From the IMG/VR virus record IMGVR_UViG_3300023442_000004, positions 1 through 43,952 of that record: DNA of 43,952 bases, one strand, 5' to 3'. Of this stretch, positions 1 through 5,893 are shown piece by piece. Within the stretch, counting starts at the first letter, position 1. Every line of letters begins with the position of its first letter. The notes under the pieces were generated by a model, which worked only from the letters and a program-made list of their open reading frames with translations, made no database searches and was not told the DNA's origin. The stretch is from a virus. A program made the position numbers and the translations under genes.

Positions 1-127
1 AGCGGATCGAGGCCGCCCCAGGTCACCGGCAGCCCCAGGGCCTCGCCGGCGAGCTGGCAGGCGTCGCGCAGGGGCTCCATCAGGGATGCGATGAGCGCCG
101 CCTCGCGGATGGCCAGCTCCTCGCGCC
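1..127. repeat. 127-bp terminal direct repeat, left copy
   Basis: These bases are identical to window positions 43826-43952. The repeat lies inside the coiled-coil half of the Rad50-like gene, and joining the two copies keeps that gene in frame, so it marks a circular assembly. The length 127 equals a common maximum assembler k-mer, so I read it as an overlap artefact and not a biological terminal repeat. Confidence 0.95.
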
Positions 128-1556
128 AGCGCTTCGCCTCGTCGCGCTCCTCCTGGGCCTCCTGGAGCGCCTCGGTGGCCCGGGCCCTGGCCTTGGCGGC
201 CTCGGCCTGGCCGGCCAGATCCGTGGCCCGGTCCCGGGCGGCTCGCATGGCCTGCTCCGCGGCCTCGACCTGGGCACGCAGGACCTCGAGGTCGGGCAGC
301 TCCTGGGGGGCCTGCTCCGCGGCCTCCTCCCGGGCCAGGTCCTCCCGGGCCTGCTCCGCGATCTTCCTGGCATCCTTCAGGCGCCCCTCGACGACGCGGA
401 GGTCCTCCTGTGCACGCTGGGTCTCTCGGGCGGCCAGCTCCCACTCCTGGGCCTCCTTGGCAGCCGTCTGGGCCGTCTGGCGGGCCGCCTCCCCGCTCTC
501 CTCGATGCGGGCGATCAGCTCCTCCGTGGCGACCCGGTCGGCTCCTACCTCCTCGCCCACCTCCTGGTGGCAGGTGGGGCAGGTGCCGTGCTCCAGCGCC
601 TCGATGAGCCCGCGGAGCTTTGCCTTGGCGGCCCCGAGCTCCTCGGCCCGGCGCTGGGCCTCGGCCCTGGCGGCGCGCTCCTCCTCGCGGGCGTCTCGGG
701 CGGCATCCTTGGACCCCTCCGCGGCCTCGACCCGTTGCTCGTACCGCCGGTGGGCCTCGCCGACCTCCCTCTCGATGGATGCCAGGTCCGCGGTAGCCGC
801 CTGGGCGCGGTCGCGTAGCCGCTCGATGCGAGCGGTCCGCTCCCGAGCCTCGCGGGCCGCGGCTTGGGCGTCGGCCATCTCATCCGAGAGGCGCCGGTAC
901 TCCTCCTCGGCCGCAGTGCGGGCCTTGGCGGCCTCGTCCACCTTGGCCTGGGAGACCGCGGCGCCTCCGTCCGCAGCCATGGTCTCCGCAGTCTTCCTGA
1001 GCCGCTGGAGGGCAGCCTGGGCCTCGCGGGCCCACTCGCCCACCTTGGCGCTCGCCTCCTGGAGGGCCTCCACCGGCGGCAGGTCAGTGGCGGGCTTCAG
1101 TCGGTCGGGCAGGTCGGACAGGTCCACCCCTGCATCCCGGCCGGACAGCAGGGCCAGGAGCTGGCCTCGCCACTCGCTGGCGGTCATGGCGGCCACCTGG
1201 TGGGCATCGAGGTAGCCGAGGGGCCCGAAGACCGCCGCGGCCTCCTCCTCGCTGCCCCCGGGGGTCAGGGCGGAATGCCACTCGGCCTTGACCCCTCCCC
1301 TCTTGGTGCGGCGCCAGGCGCGGCGGATGGTCCCGCCCTCCAGGGCGAGATCCACCACGACGTCCTCCCCGGCCGGGGCCTGCTCGATCACCTGCTGGTG
1401 GGCCCGCCCCTTGGTTCCCTGGATGGCCCGGGCGATGGCCTCCAGCGCCGCGCTCTTGCCCGAGCCGTTGGGGCCGGCGAGCACGGTCACGGGCGCGAGG
1501 TCGTGGGTCGCTGCCTGCCCGCGCAGTCCGCTGATGGTGACGGTCTCGATCCTCAT
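1..1556 (-). CDS. Rad50/SbcC-like ATPase with zinc hook (N-terminal and hook part; continues across the contig junction)
   Basis: ATG at 1556 opens a frame that stays open to base 1 and resumes at 43825, ending at 43483: 632 residues in all. Walker A GPNGSGKS lies at residues 28-35. A long Glu/Arg/Ala-rich coiled coil follows, and a zinc-hook CPTC sits at residues 326-329 in its middle, as in Rad50/SbcC. The family uses ATP to hold and process DNA ends, usually with an Mre11/SbcD nuclease. No metallophosphoesterase partner is visible in this genome. The arms are much shorter than in bacterial SbcC of about 1,000 residues. The start lies 1 nt after the stop of the 402-residue gene, so the two are probably translationally coupled. 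The Walker B region is on the other side of the junction. Confidence 0.9.
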   Translation of the reverse strand, partial: MRIETVTISGLRGQAATHDLAPVTVLAGPNGSGKSAALEAIARAIQGTKGRAHQQVIEQAPAGEDVVVDLALEGGTIRRAWRRTKRGGVKAEWHSALTPGGSEEEAAAVFGPLGYLDAHQVAAMTASEWRGQLLALLSGRDAGVDLSDLPDRLKPATDLPPVEALQEASAKVGEWAREAQAALQRLRKTAETMAADGGAAVSQAKVDEAAKARTAAEEEYRRLSDEMADAQAAAREARERTARIERLRDRAQAATADLASIEREVGEAHRRYEQRVEAAEGSKDAARDAREEERAARAEAQRRAEELGAAKAKLRGLIEALEHGTCPTCHQEVGEEVGADRVATEELIARIEESGEAARQTAQTAAKEAQEWELAARETQRAQEDLRVVEGRLKDARKIAEQAREDLAREEAAEQAPQELPDLEVLRAQVEAAEQAMRAARDRATDLAGQAEAAKARARATEALQEAQEERDEAKRWREELAIREAALIASLMEPLRDACQLAGEALGLPVTWGGLDP

Positions 1557-1557
1557 G

Positions 1558-2766
1558 TCAGTCCTCCTTGGCGGCCGCGGCCTTGAGGGCGGCGGCGATG
1601 GCCTTACGGGCCCGCACGAGCCGGCCCTTGCTGGCGTCCCGGGCGAAGTCCTCGAAGTCGATCACGTCGAGCTTCTCGCAGACCTCCTGGAGGGCGCGCT
1701 CGTCGACAGAATTCAATTCCATCAGGCCGTTGAACACAGCCTGGCGGAGCTTCTGGTCTGCGTGGTCGGCGTCGGCCGCCGGCGGTACGGCCTCCTCCTC
1801 GGCTTCGGGGGTGTCGGCAACCATGCCACCCTCCTCGGCCTCGACGGCCGCGTGGTCCAGCTCCAGCTCGTCGGCATCCACCACCGACCGGTCAACCTCG
1901 ATCTCCACCCCGCGGGGGCGGTCCCCCCTGGAGACGGCCATGGCGATCTCGCCCACCCGGTCAAGCCGGGCGTCGGCCTCCATCCACCCGACCACAGGCA
2001 CCTTCGCCCGGGCCCGGTTGTCGTCGGTGAAGTAGATAGAGGCTTTGGTGCGGCTGATGGCAGGGTGCTTCGAGAGGGCGCGGCGATGGCAGATGGTGCT
2101 CGCCGCCCGCTCGGCGAACTTCGTCTTATTCTGGTAGTCGGTGAGCGCCCCCATGACCTCCTCATTGGAGGGGTCCACCAGGTAGCCGCCGACCTGGCCC
2201 ATCCCTGCGCTCACGGTCGGGAAGAAAAGGCGCGTGGCCAACTCCTCCTCGGTCAGAGACTGCTGGGTCCGGTACTGGATGGCCTTGTCCTTGCCCTTGA
2301 GCCACCTCGCCTTCTTGGCGAGGGCCTCCAGGAGATACTGCTTGGGGCTGTAGTCGAGGGTCTCGTCTACCGCTACGAGATTGCCGGTGGGCGAGCGACC
2401 CAGGGCGATCTTGCGGATGATGATCCGGTCCGCGGCGTGGCTCTCGGGATCACGGATCACGTAGGGATTTCCCTTCTCCTCGCCGTCCACGATGACGGTG
2501 GGCGGGGTGAAAACGTGGAGCCCGGCGATCTGATTGAGGGCCAGGTAGGCCTCGGCGGTGAGGCCCATCGTGGCGATCTCTCCGTTGCGCTTGCGCGCGA
2601 CGAAGATATGGCCCGCCTCCTCGGAGAGGACCTTGGTGGCCTTGACGCTGCGGATAGAGCCGTCTGCCCCGCGGCGGACGAGGACCTCCACGTCCCCGAT
2701 GATCACAATCTTGGTGGTGGGCGCGGGGCTGGCGGTGGCCAGCGCGGTTACTTTCGGCTTGCTCAT
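1558..2766 (-). CDS. 402-residue protein of unknown function, upstream partner of the Rad50-like gene
   Basis: ATG at 2766 follows a clear GGAGGAA ribosome site. I do not recognise the family. The N-terminal half is mixed alpha/beta with hydrophobic strands (residues about 18-30 and 80-95). The region about 120-270 is basic with conserved-looking aromatic and His/Arg residues. Residues about 300-350 are strongly acidic (Glu/Asp/Ala) and look like a linker. The C-terminal 50 residues are helical and Lys/Arg-rich. No metallophosphoesterase motifs (DxH, GDxxD, GNHD) are seen, so it is not an obvious SbcD/Mre11. Its place directly before the Rad50-like ATPase, with 1 nt between the genes, suggests a shared DNA-processing job; a single-strand annealing or DNA-binding role is only a guess. 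Confidence 0.8.
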   Translation of the reverse strand: MSKPKVTALATASPAPTTKIVIIGDVEVLVRRGADGSIRSVKATKVLSEEAGHIFVARKRNGEIATMGLTAEAYLALNQIAGLHVFTPPTVIVDGEEKGNPYVIRDPESHAADRIIIRKIALGRSPTGNLVAVDETLDYSPKQYLLEALAKKARWLKGKDKAIQYRTQQSLTEEELATRLFFPTVSAGMGQVGGYLVDPSNEEVMGALTDYQNKTKFAERAASTICHRRALSKHPAISRTKASIYFTDDNRARAKVPVVGWMEADARLDRVGEIAMAVSRGDRPRGVEIEVDRSVVDADELELDHAAVEAEEGGMVADTPEAEEEAVPPAADADHADQKLRQAVFNGLMELNSVDERALQEVCEKLDVIDFEDFARDASKGRLVRARKAIAAALKAAAAKED

Positions 2767-2781
2767 GGCTTCCTCCGGGCC

Positions 2782-2979
2782 CTAGTGGGCCAGCTCTAGG
2801 TACAGGCAGGCTGCCAGCGCGATGGTGGCGGCCGCCAGGCAGATGGACATGATCAGGGAGACCCGACGCCGCCTCCGGTCCCGGGCCAGGGCGCGCCTCA
2901 CGGCGGCGGCACGGCGGGCCTGGGCCTCCTGGAGACGGGCGCGCCAGTGGTGATCGGGGTGTAGGTAGGTGGTGGTCAT
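2782..2979 (-). CDS. Small single-pass membrane protein, first gene of the leftward operon
   Basis: This 65-residue protein starts at ATG 2979, chosen over an upstream in-frame start because GGAGGAGG lies at the right distance. Residues about 10-40 are very rich in Arg and Ala (amphipathic or coiled helix), followed by a hydrophobic segment at about 41-61 with one Cys pair region and a short polar tail. The charge pattern predicts an N-in topology. No family is recognised. It is the promoter-proximal gene of the operon that leads into the Rad50-like, UvrD-like and ParB-like genes, so it might anchor DNA or proteins at the membrane, but that is inference. Confidence 0.7.
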   Translation of the reverse strand: MTTTYLHPDHHWRARLQEAQARRAAAVRRALARDRRRRRVSLIMSICLAAATIALAACLYLELAH

Positions 2980-2995
2980 GGGGTGTCCTCCTCCA

Positions 2996-3016
2996 GGCGG
3001 CGCAGCATGCGCCGCC
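2996..3016 (-). promoter_or_regulatory. Perfect 9-bp hairpin in the 5' leader of the leftward operon
   Basis: GGCGGCGCA and its exact complement are separated by 3 nt. The hairpin lies between the predicted -10 box (3029-3034) and the GGAGGAGG ribosome site of the first leftward gene, a few bases from that site. It could modulate translation or be a dyad operator; no U tract follows, so it is not a standard terminator. Confidence 0.5.
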
Positions 3017-3028
3017 CATCTGAGGGTG

Positions 3029-3057
3029 ACGCTAGCAGGTCTAGCGGGGGCTGTCAA
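3029..3057 (-). promoter_or_regulatory. Leftward sigma70-type promoter with overlapping operator element
   Basis: On the minus strand a perfect TTGACA (3052-3057) is followed by 17 nt and TAGCGT (3029-3034). The spacer plus -10 contain CCGCTAGACCTGCTAGCGT (3029-3047), which matches the element over the facing rightward promoter at 15 of 19 positions. The transcript would begin about 40 nt before the first leftward ATG. Confidence 0.7.
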
Positions 3058-3132
3058 GCCCTCCCGAATCCCGCGTAGGATGGGGCTGATCGCGATTCCG
3101 GCACCGGCGAGGTGGGGCTCTGGGTGGCGCGA

Positions 3133-3168
3133 TTGACGGGGTGCCGCTAGCTGTGCTAGGGTGCCCGC
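3133..3168 (+). promoter_or_regulatory. Rightward early promoter, leaderless type, with overlapping operator element
   Basis: TTGACG (3133-3138), an 18-nt spacer and TAGGGT (3157-3162) are followed by exactly 6 nt and ATG at 3169, so transcription should start at or next to the start codon. CCGCTAGCTGTGCTAGGGT (3144-3162) overlaps the -10 box and carries two CTAG tetrads 9 bp apart, like the facing promoter. Confidence 0.7.
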
Positions 3169-3819
3169 ATGGAGACACTGCCGGAGAGGCCGCCCAGGGC
3201 CAGCTACTCCACCGCCCCGCCACCGGGAGTCCCTGCCGGGACGCCAGCCTGGGAGCTGATCCCGGAGGGGCGAGTTGCCGCCCTGGGAGCAGGCGGCGAC
3301 CTCTCGCTAGTGGTGGAGCCCGCCCCGCCCCTGCCAGACCCACCAGACCCACCCAAGGAGGAGACCATGCCCATCGATCTAGGCACCGGCATCCAGGCCG
3401 AGGCCACTACCGCGATCCTCGACGCACTGGTCGAGGCCCACGAGGGGGTGGCCAGGGGCGACGCCGGCGCACCTGACGCCTGGCTGGCCCGGGCCACGCA
3501 GATAGCATCTGCCGTCCACGACCTGCTCACCGCCGAGCTGGCTGCCATGCAGGTGCTCCGGGGGACCACGGACACCATCGAGGTGGCCTCTCGCCCCCGG
3601 GCGCGGCAGGACCCCGCCCCCTCGCGAGGGGCCGCGCTGGCCCGGGAGTACATCGAGCGGGAGGGGTGCAGCATCTCCGAGGCGGCCAGGCGCTCCGGGG
3701 TGCCCGGCTCCAGCCTGAGGGGGTGGCTCCGGGGAGTCAGCAGCCCCCGGGCCGAGGCCCGCATCAGCATGGAGATCGCCCTGGGGGTGCCTGCCGCCAC
3801 CTGGGACGAGCCCGCATGA
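3169..3819 (+). CDS. HTH DNA-binding protein, first gene of the rightward early operon (two possible starts)
   Basis: The 216-residue form starts at ATG 3169, 6 nt after a -10 box and without a ribosome site. A second in-frame ATG at 3367 has an excellent AAGGAGGAG site and would give 150 residues; both products may be made. The first 66 residues are Pro-rich and poorly structured. The C-terminal part (about residues 155-200 of the long form) reads as a helix-turn-helix with a Ser/Gly-rich turn and basic recognition helix. It is probably a transcription regulator of the adjacent divergent promoters. It overlaps the next gene by an ATGA junction, and two further DNA-binding proteins follow. 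The functional class is fairly secure; the true start is not. Confidence 0.75.
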   Translation: METLPERPPRASYSTAPPPGVPAGTPAWELIPEGRVAALGAGGDLSLVVEPAPPLPDPPDPPKEETMPIDLGTGIQAEATTAILDALVEAHEGVARGDAGAPDAWLARATQIASAVHDLLTAELAAMQVLRGTTDTIEVASRPRARQDPAPSRGAALAREYIEREGCSISEAARRSGVPGSSLRGWLRGVSSPRAEARISMEIALGVPAATWDEPA

Positions 3820-4016
3820 CCCTCGCAGAATACCGGGCCCTCCTGGGCCTCTCCCAGGACGACGTGGCCGCCGCCCTGGAGACCACCCGGGGCGCCATCG
3901 CCCACTGGGAGCACGGCCGCTGCCTGCCGTCTCTGGACCGTGCCCTGGCACTCCAGAGGTGGTCTCAGGGCGCCGTGCCGGTGGAGGTGTGGGGGGAGGT
4001 GCGACATGGCGACTGA
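3816..4016 (+). CDS. Cro/CI-type (XRE) HTH regulator
   Basis: This 66-residue protein begins in an ATGA overlap with the previous gene. Residues about 5-35 form a typical XRE helix-turn-helix: a LGLSQDDVAAAL segment, then a recognition helix with TTRGAIAHWEHG. The size and single domain fit a Cro-like repressor. It is the second of three consecutive DNA-binding genes beside the divergent operator region and is the best Cro candidate. Its end overlaps the next start by 11 bp. Confidence 0.85.
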   Translation: MTLAEYRALLGLSQDDVAAALETTRGAIAHWEHGRCLPSLDRALALQRWSQGAVPVEVWGEVRHGD

Positions 4017-4395
4017 TCCCGGATATCGCTCCCTGCCCCCCTGGGGCGATCCCTGCGCCCACGCCCACGGGGACCTGGCCAGCGCCGTGGCCTGCCTCCG
4101 GAGGCGGGAGCAGTGTCGCAAGCAGGGCCCGGATATCCCCCTGGAGCCGTCGATGGTGGTCTGGGAGGAGGATGGTGAGCTGTCACCCCTCGGGCCGGCC
4201 GAGGAGGGGGTCGTCGAGAGATACCTGGACCAGGATGCCGATGTCCCCACCACCATCACGGTGGAGCTGGACCCGCGGACACGGCTGGGGGTGCGGCGGC
4301 TGGCCCGGTCTCACGGCAAGAGCACCAGCGCCTACGTCCGGGAGCTGCTGCGTTGCCTGGTGGCGGATCCCCCTCTCCCCCTGGGGCCGAGATGA
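4006..4395 (+). CDS. Ribbon-helix-helix DNA-binding protein
   Basis: The 129-residue frame starts at ATG 4006 after GGGAGGT. Residues 1-80 are Cys-, Pro- and acid-containing and not recognised. The last 45 residues have the Arc/CopG/MetJ pattern: a beta strand TTITVELDP, then a basic helix RTRLGVRRLARSHGKS, then a second helix with Tyr-Val-Arg-Glu-Leu-Leu. RHH proteins bind DNA as dimers through the strand. The gene overlaps both neighbours, so it is translated together with the HTH and XRE proteins. Confidence 0.75.
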   Translation: MATDPGYRSLPPWGDPCAHAHGDLASAVACLRRREQCRKQGPDIPLEPSMVVWEEDGELSPLGPAEEGVVERYLDQDADVPTTITVELDPRTRLGVRRLARSHGKSTSAYVRELLRCLVADPPLPLGPR

Positions 4396-4658
4396 GGCCA
4401 CCCCTCACCGTGCGGCGGTTCTTCGACTCCACCCGGCTCTACCTCGAGCTCTCCGGGGCCGAGACCGGGGCATGGGAGGCGACGAGACCCCCGGGGTGGG
4501 ATCCTGTGATGGCGGATTACCCGCCCCGGGGTCACCGCGCCTGGAGGCGGCGAGGCGGCGGGCCGACTCTGGCGGATATCTACCTGGAACACGAGGATAC
4601 CTGGGCCGGCCTGGATGCGATCCAGGACTGGCTGGATGAGAGGCTGGGCAATGACTGA
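4392..4658 (+). CDS. Small hypothetical protein (88 residues)
   Basis: The gene starts in an ATGA overlap with the RHH gene and overlaps the next ORF by 8 bp. The sequence has a basic N terminus, a Pro/Trp-rich middle and an acidic helical C terminus with Trp and Leu repeats. I see no known motif. The unbroken chain of overlaps and the typical GC-rich third positions support it as a real gene of the early operon. Confidence 0.65.
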   Translation: MRPPLTVRRFFDSTRLYLELSGAETGAWEATRPPGWDPVMADYPPRGHRAWRRRGGGPTLADIYLEHEDTWAGLDAIQDWLDERLGND

Positions 4659-4785
4659 CCAGCCCTATGCGCTCTGCCCCTGCCCCGAGGACGAGCCCGC
4701 CCCCTGCCCTGGGGGGTGCGACTGCTGCTCCTGGGCGTGGGATGTGGAGCTGGGTCCCCTTGACACCCTGCCCGAGGAGGGGTAG
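4651..4785 (+). CDS. Tiny Cys-rich protein (44 residues)
   Basis: The frame begins in an overlap with the previous gene. Six Cys lie in residues 9-26 (pattern C-x-C-x7-C-x3-C-x-C-C), followed by a Trp pair and an acidic tail. The Cys spacing suggests a metal-binding knuckle. The size, overlap and composition fit the small zinc-type proteins that phages encode early; its function is unknown. Confidence 0.5.
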   Translation: MTDQPYALCPCPEDEPAPCPGGCDCCSWAWDVELGPLDTLPEEG

Positions 4786-4794
4786 GCGGGTGGT

Positions 4795-4859
4795 GTGAGG
4801 ATCAGGATAGACAACAAGTTTCCCTTCACTCGGGGCCGGACCGCCCTCCTGGTCCTCAC
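4795..4859. repeat. 13-bp inverted repeat upstream of the replication initiator
   Basis: GTGAGGATCAGGA (4795-4807) pairs with TCCTGGTCCTCAC (4847-4859), 12 of 13 pairs plus one G-U, around a 39-nt loop that is AT-richer than its surroundings. It lies between the Cys-rich ORF and the initiator gene and could be a regulatory stem or part of a replication region. A 35-codon GTG frame also crosses it but is weakly supported. Confidence 0.45.
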
Positions 4860-4905
4860 AGCCCTTTGGGCGCCGGTCCCGGGTGGAGGGGAGTTGAGCT
4901 GAGCG

Positions 4906-5880
4906 ATGGCCCGCTACAGGAAGATCGACGTCAGAATGTGGGGGGATGAGCGCTTTCGGGGGCTCTCCCCGACCGCCAAGCTGCTGTGGGTCTACCTTCT
5001 CACCGGACCCGAGACCACCAGCCTACCCGGGGCCATCGTGGGGGGGCGGCTCCACTTCGCCGAGGTGCTGGTCTCCATCAATGCGAAACCGTTTGGGGAA
5101 CCGTTACCGAAACGGTTTCTGGAAACGTTCCTCGAAGCCTTCTCAGAACTATCTCAGAGGGGCATGGCGAAGGCAGATTGGGACGCCCGCTTTGTCTGGC
5201 TCCCGAACGCCATCAAGCACAACCCGCCGCCCAATCCGAACGTCGTCAAGGGGTGGGCCTGTCACTGGGACGAGCTTCCCGAGTGCGACCTGAAAACCGA
5301 GGCGTGGCACAGACTTAGAGCCTTCATGGAAGACTTCGGGGAAGCCTTTCAGGATGCCTTTGCGAAAGCGTGCCCGAACCCTTGCCGAAACGGTTCCCAG
5401 AACGGTTCCGGTAACGGTATGGCAAAACAGGATCAGGATCAGGATCAGGATCAGGATCAGGATCAGGAGAGAGATCCGGATCCTCCGCTTCGCTACGGAT
5501 CCTCGTCGACTCCCGCCGAGCCGGGAGCCGACCAGACCCCCTCGAAGACCCCGCCCTGGAAGAACCCGAGAACCGTCCGGCAGGTGTTCGACCACTGGCG
5601 GGAGGTCATGGGCAAGAACGGCGCCGCGAAGCTGACCCCCCTTCGCCGGCAGAAGATCCAGGCCCGTCTCCGCGAGACCAACGGAGATCCCGCCGACCTG
5701 CTGGCAGCCATCGACGGCTGCGCCGCCTCGCCATGGCATATGGGAGAGAACCCCAACGGCCGGCGGTATGACAGCCTGGAGCTCATCATGCGCAACCGGG
5801 AGAAGGTGGAGGCGTTCCTGGATCTCGCCCACCCCGCCGCGCCACCGATGGACATCGACCCCGAGATGGTTATCTACTGA
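4906..5880 (+). CDS. Phage replication initiator / helicase loader (O/DnaD-like)
   Basis: This 324-residue protein starts with MARYRKIDVRMWGDERF, the N terminus typical of phage winged-helix replication initiators. Residues about 1-110 form the DNA-binding winged helix. Residues 160-192 are a low-complexity linker with NGS repeats and a run of QD pairs. The C-terminal 90 residues (VFDHWREVMG onward, then SPWHMGENPNGRRYDSLELI) match the loader domain of many phage initiators. The DnaB-like helicase gene follows 13 bp later, as in O-P or DnaD-DnaB modules. The gene contains two clusters of AACCGTT/AACGGTT elements at 12-bp spacing, so it probably houses the origin, as lambda O does. Confidence in the class is high. 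Confidence 0.85.
   Translation: MARYRKIDVRMWGDERFRGLSPTAKLLWVYLLTGPETTSLPGAIVGGRLHFAEVLVSINAKPFGEPLPKRFLETFLEAFSELSQRGMAKADWDARFVWLPNAIKHNPPPNPNVVKGWACHWDELPECDLKTEAWHRLRAFMEDFGEAFQDAFAKACPNPCRNGSQNGSGNGMAKQDQDQDQDQDQDQERDPDPPLRYGSSSTPAEPGADQTPSKTPPWKNPRTVRQVFDHWREVMGKNGAAKLTPLRRQKIQARLRETNGDPADLLAAIDGCAASPWHMGENPNGRRYDSLELIMRNREKVEAFLDLAHPAAPPMDIDPEMVIY
5086..5130. repeat. Candidate origin iterons, cluster 1
   Basis: AACCGTT at 5087 and 5099 and its complement AACGGTT at 5111 are spaced exactly 12 bp, with a degenerate AACGTT at 5124. The first and third are extended to AAACCGTTT and AAACGGTTT. The cluster lies in the initiator gene. A/T-containing codons such as AAA, TTT and TTA are unusual for this GC-rich genome, which argues for selection at the DNA level. 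Confidence 0.6.
5388..5419. repeat. Candidate origin iterons, cluster 2
   Basis: AACGGTT at 5389 and 5401 and AACGGTA at 5413 are direct repeats with a 12-bp period. They are read in a different codon frame from cluster 1, so a shared amino-acid repeat does not explain both clusters. The cluster ends 9 bp before the GATCAG hexamer array. Confidence 0.6.
5428..5468. repeat. GATCAG hexamer tandem array in the initiator gene
   Basis: Six perfect GATCAG units (5431-5466) with partial units on both sides encode alternating Gln-Asp in the linker of the initiator. Each unit contains a GATC site. The array lies next to the iteron cluster and may act as an unwinding or methylation-sensitive part of the origin, or may only be a flexible protein linker. 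Confidence 0.85.
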
Positions 5881-5893
5881 CCGGGAGATCGCC

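Noticed and set aside
91-1215. Long plus-strand frame of 374 codons
   Set aside because: It is the antisense shadow of the coiled-coil part of the Rad50-like gene; the product is Ser/Arg/Ala low complexity and has no ribosome site.
1288-2799. Plus-strand frame of 503 codons opposite the 402-residue gene
   Set aside because: The minus-strand gene has a strong ribosome site and coupling; the plus frame is a Gly/Leu/His-rich shadow.
3046-3351. Programmed antisense transcript or gene opposite the first HTH gene
   Set aside because: The frame is Pro/Arg-rich, lacks a ribosome site and would run into the divergent promoter region.
4795-4902. Possible 35-codon ORF starting at GTG
   Set aside because: No good ribosome site and it coincides with an inverted repeat; too weak to call.
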